Shown here: positions 13,903-20,569 of the stretch, in pieces | Layout of the letters: each line of letters begins with the position of its first letter | How positions within the stretch are numbered: the first letter of the stretch is position 1 | Source: DATJHM01 sp035493895 | Lineage (GTDB): Bacteria; Chloroflexota; Ktedonobacteria; Ktedonobacterales; Ktedonobacteraceae | Direction of reading: 5' to 3' | Length of the DNA: 20,569 nt | Assembly (NCBI GenBank): GCA_035493895.1 | Contig: DATJHM010000308.1 | Span: forward strand, 1 to 20,569 | Made by a program: the position numbers and the translations under genes | Notes under the pieces: model-generated | The model's input: the letters and a program-made list of their open reading frames with translations, nothing else | What the model was told of the DNA's origin: nothing | Database searches by the model: none

Positions 13903-14356
13903 AACTACCTCGGTTCAAAGCAATTTCAAAACTATGGTTAGTGTACCACAAGAAAAGGCCAACCCACTGCGGAAGGCTGCTATTATTAAGGGAATATTCC
14001 CCTCAACGCAGAAGGGAGGCCGATAAGCCTCACTTTATGTAGCGTACTACATACAAAATAGATAGGCAAATCAAACAACGGAATACCTGATCGGGCGGTC
14101 AAACAGTACCGTAGAAGAAGAGATATGGTACTAATTTCCTGAGAAGTTATTAAAATTTCCAAAAATGTTTATATATATATCCTCTATCTTTTTATAGAGA
14201 AAAGAAGAGCAGAATATGTACCATAGAACGGTTCAATGGCGAACGGCAATTAAGAATAGGAAAATGAGCCTAAGATCCGACGTGCATCAGTTCTCAATGC
14301 ATATCAGGTACAACTTATGCAAGATACTTATTAGAAATGCAGGAAAGAGACTCATT
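13903..14356. other. Intergenic region without a convincing gene
   Basis: This AT-rich 450-base stretch separates bcp (minus) from the DUF5348-like gene (plus). It holds an extended -10 (TGGTACACT on the minus strand, 13940-13948) that could serve bcp, the palindrome at 13990-14001, and a 6-bp hairpin CTCTAT/ATAGAG (14182-14187, 14194-14199) after a run of AT repeats. An open frame starts at 14216 and joins the downstream gene in frame, but its composition does not look protein-like before 14357. Confidence 0.5.
13990..14001. repeat. Perfect 12-bp palindrome GGGAATATTCCC
   Basis: A fully symmetric GGGAATATTCCC lies about 90 bases upstream of the bcp start codon and about 40 bases upstream of its putative -10. 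It could be a regulator site; no regulator gene is adjacent. Confidence 0.35.
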
Positions 14357-14641
14357 ATGCAGAAACACATTACTACAGAAATGACCATGACTTTGGAAAA
14401 AAAGGCACTTCTTCGCTATGACCTTGAGGCGAGACGTTATCGCCTGGGCAGCGAAGTATTCCATGCAGGCGATAGCATGGAGATAGAAGTAGCGCCAGAT
14501 ATCTGGCTACCAGTGCGCATTCAGAGCGATTTGCTCTATTCCGAAGAGGGATGGATTTTTACGACACCGACAGGGATTGATATCTTACCGAAAGAGGGAT
14601 TAGCAGTACGTCACCATATGAATCATGGCAGTTTTTTCTAA
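14357..14641 (+). CDS. Small DUF5348-like protein
   Basis: With the ATG at 14357 the product has 94 residues; a frame open from 14216 is possible but its extra part is not protein-like. AGGAAAGAGA lies about 7 bases upstream. The body (RYDLEARRYRLGSEVFHAGDSMEIEV, then WLPVRIQSD, EEGWIFTT, GLAVR) follows the pattern of DUF5348: a strand with an RY-x-L core, an H-x-GD turn, then a W-x-P-x-R-I strand. This suggests a small all-beta fold whose function is not established. An alternative start is the ATG at 14384. It is convergent with the haloperoxidase-like gene, separated by a hairpin. Confidence 0.65.
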   Translation: MQKHITTEMTMTLEKKALLRYDLEARRYRLGSEVFHAGDSMEIEVAPDIWLPVRIQSDLLYSEEGWIFTTPTGIDILPKEGLAVRHHMNHGSFF

Positions 14642-14709
14642 ATCTTCTCATGCTAAAATGCAGGAATAAATACTATTTGTTCATGATGTAGAGGAAAGGG
14701 GAGACCGGA

Positions 14710-14728
14710 GGCGGAGATAAACTCCGCC
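14710..14728. terminator. Hairpin between convergent genes
   Basis: GGCGGAG (14710-14716) and CTCCGCC (14722-14728) form a perfect 7-bp stem with the loop ATAAA. It directly abuts the stop codon of the haloperoxidase-like gene (minus) and lies about 70 bases after the DUF5348-like gene. It lacks a T-run, so efficiency is uncertain. Confidence 0.5.
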
Positions 14729-16210
14729 CTATGAGCCTGTAATGCAGGTCTGAGCCTTCTGCCAGACAAGATCGCCAACGGAACGGCCAAGAGCACGACC
14801 GGTGAGATCGCCATTGGGGAAATGGATACCACCGTAGCGACGTGACAGACCAGCCTGATCGGCCGCCTCGGAGAAGGTCGCCCAGGAGAGCGTAATATCA
14901 GTCGCAGGAGCAGTCCCCGGTTCGAGAGGAGAAGTACCAGCAAGGCGCGTAAAAGTAGCCCCAAAATGGTCACTTCCCGTGAAACGACGCAGGACCAGGG
15001 CTCCAGCAGCGCTAAACGTGCTATGTCCCGAGCAAAACTCAGGGAACGAGGGAGTGATAAAAGTAGCAGGTTGATATGGTTGCCAGGACTGGCCCTCTAT
15101 CAGACGTGTACCCTGATGAGGACCAGCCCAGGCGTACACTTTTTTACCCGCAAAGAGATAGCGGATGGCGGTGATCGGACGAACCGAATCAAAAACGCTT
15201 TTACAGGTCCAGCAGAGAATACTGGCATCAAGTAGAGCATTCGACAGCACAAAGAAGAGCTTTACATCTTGTTCCAGCGTATGGGCATCACGCAGGGAGA
15301 TATATTGCGCAAAACGCAGCCAGTGACCAGGAGGCTGCTCAGAGCCAGGACCATCGTGCCAATAGTCGGCAATCGTCTTCTGCGTATCAGTCAAATGGGC
15401 ACTATAGGCAAGCATTTGTTGCGCCTGCTTCAGGTAGTCCTGCGAGGAGACAGCAGGCAATGTACTGGCTGGGAGAAGTTGCGTGGGTATCTTCAGGGCA
15501 AAGGGCAGGACACGTCCCCATTGAGGCGTCGTAAAGGATTGAAGCACGAACCCCCCACGGCCATTGGGCACGCGCAAAGGTTGCCAGCGAGCAGGATCAA
15601 CCAGATGATCGAACGAATTCACTGGCATATAGCCCGTATAGTCGGAATAAGCTCCGGGATGCAAGTCACCCAATTGATTTGCACCATCTTTATGGCGAGC
15701 CGAGAGAAGCGCCTGAGCTGCCAGATTGCCAATACCAATGGCCGTTCGCGCATCCAGAGAAAGGCGAGAAGGATCATAACCCAGTTGGCGCATTACCGAT
15801 TGAAACAGAGCGGTTGAGGCCGGGAAAAGATCAACTAACGTACGATAGGCCGCGTAGCTCAGGGCCTGGAGTTGTCGCGCAGAGGTATGTTCAGTTGTGG
15901 GACGTCTATACTGCTTCCCCAGATAGACGCCTACAGCGGCCCGGTCATAGGCGGCCCAGGCGTCGTAGATTGCGGTATGGAGAATAGCCGCAGCGCGAGC
16001 GGTCACGGAAGGGGCGACGCGCTCAGCACGAATGGCTTGAAGTAGCGCCTCATTCCACAGCACCACCCCATTGCGAGTATGGGCAATAGCAGAAGCGTTC
16101 ACCCCCTGTACAGAAAAAAGGCCGAGAGACGTGGCCAGAATTGCCGAGCTGCCGAAACGGAGAAACTGGCGGCGATCTATGTTTTCATCATTTCTTCCAC
16201 TGAAAGACAC
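14729..16210 (-). CDS. Tat-exported vanadium-dependent haloperoxidase/PAP2-superfamily protein
   Basis: The 493-residue protein begins with a twin-arginine signal: DRRQFLRFG (12-20) followed by a hydrophobic stretch ending near VNASA, so it is exported folded. The helical body holds all three parts of the vanadate/phosphate-binding signature: K337 with R344-P345 (K-x6-RP), PSFPEFCSGHSTF (S394, G395, H396), and SRRYGGIH (R457, H463). Enzymes of this group either halogenate using peroxide with bound vanadate or act as acid phosphatases; sequence alone does not decide. Start is a GTG at 16210; AGGAGG lies about 14 bases upstream, longer than usual, but no other in-frame start precedes the Tat motif. 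It is divergent from the kinase gene. Confidence 0.9.
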   Translation of the reverse strand: MSFSGRNDENIDRRQFLRFGSSAILATSLGLFSVQGVNASAIAHTRNGVVLWNEALLQAIRAERVAPSVTARAAAILHTAIYDAWAAYDRAAVGVYLGKQYRRPTTEHTSARQLQALSYAAYRTLVDLFPASTALFQSVMRQLGYDPSRLSLDARTAIGIGNLAAQALLSARHKDGANQLGDLHPGAYSDYTGYMPVNSFDHLVDPARWQPLRVPNGRGGFVLQSFTTPQWGRVLPFALKIPTQLLPASTLPAVSSQDYLKQAQQMLAYSAHLTDTQKTIADYWHDGPGSEQPPGHWLRFAQYISLRDAHTLEQDVKLFFVLSNALLDASILCWTCKSVFDSVRPITAIRYLFAGKKVYAWAGPHQGTRLIEGQSWQPYQPATFITPSFPEFCSGHSTFSAAGALVLRRFTGSDHFGATFTRLAGTSPLEPGTAPATDITLSWATFSEAADQAGLSRRYGGIHFPNGDLTGRALGRSVGDLVWQKAQTCITGS

Positions 16211-16313
16211 TTTTATAACATTTCCCTCCTATAAATCATTCAAGCAGTATTTGCCTCTTATTATTCACTATACGGCTCGTACAAAATCCATTTTCTGGAT
16301 ATACACGATGTTG

Positions 16314-16319
16314 TATACT
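16314..16319 (+). promoter_or_regulatory. Possible -10 box for the kinase-WD40 gene
   Basis: TATACT lies 50 bases before the ATG at 16369 in the divergent spacer (16211-16368). The -35 position (TTTTCT at a 17-base spacing) is poor, so the call is tentative. Nothing else in this spacer is clear. Confidence 0.35.
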
Positions 16320-16368
16320 CAAACAGCAAGATGCAAAATGCTGTGACCGAAGGAGAGGAGATTTTTGC

Positions 16369-18141
16369 ATGGCAGAGCATGTAGGGCAACAGTTTGGACA
16401 CTATCGCCTTAATAAAATCGTGGGGCGTGGTGGCTTTGCCGATGTCTATCTGGGGGAGCATATTCACCTGGGGACACAGGCAGCAATCAAAGTGTTGGAC
16501 ACGCAGCTCTATCAAAATGAGGTCGACGAATTCCGTGAAGAAGCACGCATCATTGCGCATCTGGAGCATCCCCATATTGTGCGCGTGTTAGATTTCGGGG
16601 TACAGGATCAAATCCCGTTCCTGGTCATGACCAATGCTCCACATGGAACGCTGCGCCAGCGTCACCCACGAGGTTCGCGCCTGCCCCCCACACAGATTGT
16701 CGGCTACGTAAAACAGATTGCTTCCGCATTGCAATATGCCCACGATCACAATGTAGTGCATCGCGACATCAAACCGGAGAACATGCTCATTGGGCGAGAT
16801 GGGGAGATCTTGATCAGCGATTTTGGCCTCGCAATTATATCGCGTAGCTCCTCACAGGAGACATTGCGCGATGTTTCAGGCACCATCACGTATATGGCCC
16901 CCGAGCAAGCGCGAGGGAAACCGCGTCCAGCCAGCGATCAGTATGCGCTGGGCATTGTAGTCTATGAATGGCTCTGCGGGAAACGGCCTTTTGAGGGATC
17001 GTACCAGGAGATCGCAGTGCAACAGGTACTTGCGCCCCCGCCTCCGTTACACGAGATCGTTCCGACCATCTCGTCTACGCTTGAAGGAGTGATCCTCAAA
17101 GCGCTCGCGAAAGAGCCACATGGACGATATAACACGGTCGCAGAGTTTGCCCAGGCACTGGAACAGGCCAGCCTGAGCGAGAACAGTCCGCATAGCCTGC
17201 TCAGCAGCAATGTCACCCCTCCGGCACTACCAGCAGTGCATAACGATACACAAGCCTTACAGGGAACCGAGCGGAGTACCTTTTCGGACACCATCTACGC
17301 CATTGCCTGGTCACCCAGCGGAAAAAATATCGCCTACGGAGGGAGAGACCGCAGCGTACAGGTACAGGGCATCACGACAGGAGCGAGCAGTTTAGTCTAT
17401 CGGGGACATGCCGGGAGCATTACAACGCTGGCATGGTCACCAAATCAGCAGCAGATTGCGTCGGCGAGTCTGGATAAAACGATACAGATCTGGCAAGCGC
17501 GAGATGGTCTAAAAATCAGCAGCTACAGTGGACATACAGAGATGATTTATGGGCTCGCGTGGTCACCCAATAACAGGCTTCTGGCCTCAAGCGGGGGGGG
17601 CGGAGCCGATACCAGCGTACAATTATGGGAAGCGGCAACCGGGAATCATGTCTTCACCTACCGAGGACATGCCTACTGGGTCAGAAGCATTGCCTGGTCG
17701 CCCGATGGGAAGCATATCGTCACAGGCTCCTATCAGGAAGCGCAGGTCTGGGAGATTGCAGGAGGGCGCAAGCTTCAGACGTACCGTGGACATAGCAGTT
17801 GGATAAGAGCGACGGCCTGGTCGCCTGACGGCAGCAAAATTGCCACCGCAGGAGAGGACCGCAGCGTACACGTCTGGGAATTGAGCAAGGGAAAGCTACT
17901 GACCACACCCTATCGGCATACCGACTGGATCAGTATTATCGCCTGGTCGCCCGATGGGAAGAAGATTGCCTCTTTGAGTAAAGATGGCTGTGTGCATATC
18001 TGGGATAGCAATACGGGCACCACACGCTTCAGTGCGCATAGCTATCCAGCCTCTGCCCATGCATTGCTCTGGCTTCAGGATGGCAAACATCTGATCTGCG
18101 CAAGTGGTGAGGGCCATGTACAGGTCTGGCAAGCTCCCTGA
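16369..18141 (+). CDS. Ser/Thr protein kinase fused to a seven-bladed WD40 propeller
   Basis: The 590-residue protein has an N-terminal Hanks-type kinase (about 12-268). Its core is complete: G-loop GRGGFADV (19-26), Lys41 in AIKVL, HRDIKPEN (131-138, catalytic Asp133, Asn138), DFG (151-153) and APE (177-179), so it should be active. A linker of about 40 residues leads to seven repeats of the AWSPDGKKIASxxxDxxVxxW type (about 309-590), enough for one closed beta-propeller, a protein-binding platform. There is no transmembrane helix or signal peptide, so unlike many PknB-type sensors it should be cytoplasmic. AGGAGAGGAG lies 8 bases before the ATG. Kinase-WD40 fusions are common in Chloroflexota and cyanobacteria; the substrate is unknown and no phosphatase gene is nearby. 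Confidence 0.95.
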   Translation: MAEHVGQQFGHYRLNKIVGRGGFADVYLGEHIHLGTQAAIKVLDTQLYQNEVDEFREEARIIAHLEHPHIVRVLDFGVQDQIPFLVMTNAPHGTLRQRHPRGSRLPPTQIVGYVKQIASALQYAHDHNVVHRDIKPENMLIGRDGEILISDFGLAIISRSSSQETLRDVSGTITYMAPEQARGKPRPASDQYALGIVVYEWLCGKRPFEGSYQEIAVQQVLAPPPPLHEIVPTISSTLEGVILKALAKEPHGRYNTVAEFAQALEQASLSENSPHSLLSSNVTPPALPAVHNDTQALQGTERSTFSDTIYAIAWSPSGKNIAYGGRDRSVQVQGITTGASSLVYRGHAGSITTLAWSPNQQQIASASLDKTIQIWQARDGLKISSYSGHTEMIYGLAWSPNNRLLASSGGGGADTSVQLWEAATGNHVFTYRGHAYWVRSIAWSPDGKHIVTGSYQEAQVWEIAGGRKLQTYRGHSSWIRATAWSPDGSKIATAGEDRSVHVWELSKGKLLTTPYRHTDWISIIAWSPDGKKIASLSKDGCVHIWDSNTGTTRFSAHSYPASAHALLWLQDGKHLICASGEGHVQVWQAP

Positions 18142-18196
18142 TTCAGATATTCTTCGAGCAGAATAGGTACCGCCGCACGGTAAAAAGAGGTCAAAG

Positions 18197-18209
18197 AGGT
18201 CCTGGACCT
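18197..18209. repeat. Short hairpin between convergent kinase and comM genes
   Basis: AGGTCC (18197-18202) and GGACCT (18204-18209) are perfect complements around one base. It lies in the 76-base space between the kinase stop and the ComM stop. No T-run follows; its use as a terminator is doubtful. Confidence 0.25.
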
Positions 18210-18217
18210 GCGTAGCG

Positions 18218-19750
18218 TTACATACCCATACGTGGTCGATATTGAATTGCTTCAGCGACATGTTGCGGCTCAATCTCGTCGTTGACCGCCAGATCGGCGA
18301 TAGTGCGCGCCAGTTTGAGAACGCGGTGGTAAGAGCGAGCTGAGAGATGAAGCTGCTGCATGGCCGCTTTGAGCAGGTTTTGAGCGGCTGGTTGCACCTC
18401 ACAAAAAGTATGCACCTCGGCTGGTCCCATTTCCGCATTGCAGCTCACGTGACTCCCGGCAAAGCGGCGCAATTGGCGTTCACGAGCGGCCTCAACGCGT
18501 GCGCGAATAGTTGCGGAATTCTCTATCTGGCGCTTCTCGGCAAGCTTCTCGTAATCGACACGAGGCACCTCCACATGAATATCGATGCGATCCAGCAGAG
18601 GTCCACTGATGCGTTTTTGGTAGCGAGCAATCGAGAGAGCAGAACAGGTGCACTCTTTAATAGGATCCGAATAATAGCCACAGGGACAGGGATTCATCGA
18701 AGCCACCAGCATCACATTGGCAGGATACGTAATCGTGCCCTGTGCCCGCGAGATCGTGACAACCTTATCTTCCAGCGGCTGCCTGAGCACCTCCAGCACA
18801 CGTGGGCCAAACTCGGGCAGTTCGTCCAGGAAGAGCACGCCACGATGAGCAAGGCTGATCTCACCGGGGCGAGGCATGCGTCCCCCACCGACCAGACCCG
18901 CGTGGCTGGTAGTATGGTGAGGCGAACGAAAGGGACGTTGCAAGATCAGCGGGACATCGGAAGTCAGCATACCACTGACACTATAGATCTTAGTGACCTC
19001 CAGGGCATCCTCAATGCGCATATGAGGCAGAATAGAAGCGGTAGCACGCGCCAGCAACGTTTTGCCGGAGCCCGGGGGGCCACTCATGAGAATATTATGG
19101 CCGCCACTTGCCGCCACCTCCAGAGCGCGTTTGACATGTTCCTGACCCCGCACGGCCCCCATATCCTGCTCGTAGGTTGCCTCGTTGGCACGATCGAGCA
19201 GGCTCAGATTACGCGTGAAGGGAGTAAGCAGGCGTTCACCATTCATATGAGCAATCAACTGGGCCAGAGTTTCAACGGGATAGACGTCAATGCCCTCAAC
19301 CAGCGCCGCCTCCTGAGCATCGACAGAAGGCACAAAGACCCCTTTGACCCGTTTCTCGCGAGCCAGGGAGACCATGGGCAGAATACCGTTCGTATGGCGT
19401 ACAGCGCCATCCAGAGAAAGCTCGCCCAGAAAAAGAAAGTCCTGCGCGGGAAAATCGGCGCGGATCTGATCTGAAGAAGCCAGCAAGATCCCAATCGCAA
19501 GTGGCAGATCATAGGAAGGACCTTCTTTGCGCAGATCGGCGGGAGCAAGATTAATCGTGATATGCTTATAGGGGAAGATACAACCACTATTTTTAATTGC
19601 CGCACGCACACGCTCTTTGGCTTCATTTACAGCGGCATCAGGGAGACCAACAATCACAAAGGCAGCCAGGCCATTGGTAATATCCACCTCGACCTCAATG
19701 AGCGACCCTTCCAGACCAATCACCGCGCAGCTACGCACCATTGCCAACAT
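18218..19750 (-). CDS. comM: ComM/YifB-family AAA+ ATPase (Mg-chelatase-like)
   Basis: The 510-residue protein has the full ComM layout. An N-terminal Lon-protease-like S5 fold domain (1-170; GLPDAAVNEAKERVRAAI, KEGPSYDLPLAIGIL) precedes an AAA+ core with Walker A GPPGSGKT (224-231), Walker B VLFLDE (305-310), SMNPCPCG (351-358) with Cys355, 357, 367 and 369 as a possible metal-binding cluster, and DRIDIH (387-392). A C-terminal Mg-chelatase domain (SARSYHRVLKLARTIADL) follows. ComM is a hexameric helicase that promotes branch migration when foreign single-stranded DNA is integrated during natural transformation. Length is standard (about 506). The ATG at 19750 has AGGAGG 9 bases upstream, and a promoter lies at 19782-19810. 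It is widely present in bacteria, so it does not prove competence here. Confidence 0.96.
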   Translation of the reverse strand: MLAMVRSCAVIGLEGSLIEVEVDITNGLAAFVIVGLPDAAVNEAKERVRAAIKNSGCIFPYKHITINLAPADLRKEGPSYDLPLAIGILLASSDQIRADFPAQDFLFLGELSLDGAVRHTNGILPMVSLAREKRVKGVFVPSVDAQEAALVEGIDVYPVETLAQLIAHMNGERLLTPFTRNLSLLDRANEATYEQDMGAVRGQEHVKRALEVAASGGHNILMSGPPGSGKTLLARATASILPHMRIEDALEVTKIYSVSGMLTSDVPLILQRPFRSPHHTTSHAGLVGGGRMPRPGEISLAHRGVLFLDELPEFGPRVLEVLRQPLEDKVVTISRAQGTITYPANVMLVASMNPCPCGYYSDPIKECTCSALSIARYQKRISGPLLDRIDIHVEVPRVDYEKLAEKRQIENSATIRARVEAARERQLRRFAGSHVSCNAEMGPAEVHTFCEVQPAAQNLLKAAMQQLHLSARSYHRVLKLARTIADLAVNDEIEPQHVAEAIQYRPRMGM

Positions 19751-19781
19751 AACACACTACCTCCTCAGCTATCTTAGAAGC

Positions 19782-19810
19782 ATTATGCCGGAATTGCGGC
19801 AAAAATGCAA
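19782..19810 (-). promoter_or_regulatory. Sigma70-type promoter of comM
   Basis: On the minus strand TTGCAT (19805-19810) is separated by 17 bases from CATAAT (19782-19787). Both hexamers are near consensus. The predicted start lies about 25 bases before the comM start codon, leaving a short leader that carries the AGGAGG site. Confidence 0.65.
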
Positions 19811-19870
19811 GATAATCAATGAGGTTTTGTGTATAGTAGGAAATTCGGCCCCTCTTTTGGACCTGAGAGA

Positions 19871-19926
19871 TAAGCGCCCGGCAAACGGGGACCAATGGAA
19901 AAAGCCGCCGGGCGCATCGACGCTTA
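19871..19926. repeat. GC-rich structured element between the TetR gene and comM
   Basis: GCGCCCGGC (19874-19882) and GCCGGGCGC (19907-19915) are perfect 9-bp complements around a 24-base loop. Alternatively TAAGCG (19871-19876) pairs with CGCTTA (19921-19926), leaving CCCGGC/GCCGGG inside. The GC-rich stem stands out in an otherwise AT-rich spacer. It lies 11 bases after the TetR stop (minus strand) and may be its terminator, although the only T-run is in the loop. I could not match it to a known riboswitch. Confidence 0.5.
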
Positions 19927-19937
19927 CGACATTGAGG

Positions 19938-20528
19938 TCAGGGATTATGCACAAGCAACCCATTGAGAATGAGGGACCAGACCCCCTCAAAAGCAGCATC
20001 AATGCCAGGATCGGCCCACTTCGCTACATGCACAGGACTGTGAAAGTAGGAGGTCGCTGTGAATAAGGCCTGCCCGGCAACAGCAGGGTCCACAGATGCG
20101 AACTCGCCCTGAGCAATCCCATCCGCGATAATCTGAGCGATCTGGTTCACGAGATCGTCTACATACGCCTTCACGACATCTCGAGCCTCTGCGACAAGCT
20201 CCATATAGGTCGCGAATAGTTCGGGGTCAGCGGATGCGCTTTTGTGCTTGGAGGCGATCAGGAGATCAAACCAGCGCCGCAGTCGTGCAGTGGCCAACCC
20301 CGTCTCGGCCACCACAGGAGCGAGAGGGGCCGACAGGCGAGCAAGCCAGCGCTCAGTCACGGCATCGCGCAGGGCAGCCTTGCTTGGGAAGTGGCGATAA
20401 ACGCTGCCATGACTGACGCCAAGCGCGCGTGCGACGTCAACGACAGTAGCTTTGGTGGGTCCGAAGCGACGGAGAACATCCTCCGTCGCATCAAGAATAC
20501 GGGCAGGCGTCAATACATCTTCGGCCAT
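19938..20528 (-). CDS. TetR/AcrR-family transcriptional regulator
   Basis: The 196-residue protein has the classic TetR layout. Residues about 10-55 form the DNA-binding domain (RILDATEDVLRRFG, then TKATVVDVARALGVSHGSVY and RHFPSKAALRDAV). The rest is a helical ligand-binding and dimerisation domain of typical size. It would repress nearby genes until a small molecule binds, but the target is unknown and may lie beyond the right edge. The start is an ATG at 20528 with only a weak AGG-type site upstream. Just before it the minus strand reads MADLDSERG and stop (20569-20540); this may be the tail of an upstream gene or chance. The gene looks more GC-rich than its neighbours, a possible sign of separate origin. 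Confidence 0.93.
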   Translation of the reverse strand: MAEDVLTPARILDATEDVLRRFGPTKATVVDVARALGVSHGSVYRHFPSKAALRDAVTERWLARLSAPLAPVVAETGLATARLRRWFDLLIASKHKSASADPELFATYMELVAEARDVVKAYVDDLVNQIAQIIADGIAQGEFASVDPAVAGQALFTATSYFHSPVHVAKWADPGIDAAFEGVWSLILNGLLVHNP

Positions 20529-20569
20529 AGCATACCAACCTAACCGCGTTCGCTGTCGAGATCAGCCAT

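Noticed and set aside
18347..19474. 375-residue plus-strand open frame opposite comM
   Set aside because: It is antisense to a full-length ComM with all motifs in place.
19830..19930. Glycine-riboswitch-like sequence (CTCTCAGGT...GAGGGG, minus strand) before comM
   Set aside because: Only the 3' fragment is similar. The 5' GGAGAG and the CGCCGAAGG core are missing, and comM is not a known target.
1..20569. CRISPR array, insertion sequence or prophage
   Set aside because: I found no regularly spaced direct repeats, transposase, integrase or phage structural gene on either strand.

Overview
The window fits a mid-GC, soil-type heterotroph, most likely a Chloroflexota bacterium of the Ktedonobacteria kind. 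This is inferred from the mix of a CUT1 sugar importer with a lipoprotein binding protein, a soluble Ser/Thr kinase fused to WD40 repeats, a long-form serine hydroxymethyltransferase and a Tat-exported vanadium-haloperoxidase-like protein. No rRNA or marker gene is present to prove it.

Bases 1-5664 (minus strand) form a carbohydrate utilisation locus: a LacI-family repressor, then binding protein, two permeases and a GH31 glycosidase that runs off the left edge. Between repressor and binding protein lies a near-consensus promoter (TTGACA, 17 bases, TATACT) whose start point is covered by a palindromic LacI-type operator.

Bases 6057-9104 (plus strand) hold a DUF4870-like membrane protein with a Q/Y-rich tail, then the most striking part of the window. 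A strong promoter precedes a 72-residue ubiquitin-like (beta-grasp-looking) protein. Two tandem non-coding RNAs follow, and both fold as circularly permuted tRNA mimics on long stems (YrlA-type Y RNAs). A TROVE/von Willebrand A protein, a divergent Ro60 homologue, comes next. Together they look like a bacterial Ro-Y RNA ribonucleoprotein locus, closed by a 15-bp-stem hairpin.

Bases 9177-10885 (minus) are a long-form glyA under a ZTP (pfl) riboswitch. Bases 10943-13366 carry two convergent genes of unknown family and an E1-like ThiF adenylating enzyme, which might act on the small ubiquitin-like protein. Bases 13411-16210 hold a Bcp peroxiredoxin, a small DUF5348-like protein and a vanadium-haloperoxidase/PAP2-type protein. 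Bases 16369-20528 hold a kinase-WD40 protein, a ComM/YifB AAA+ ATPase with its own promoter, and a TetR regulator at the right edge. Convergent gene pairs are mostly separated by perfect hairpins.
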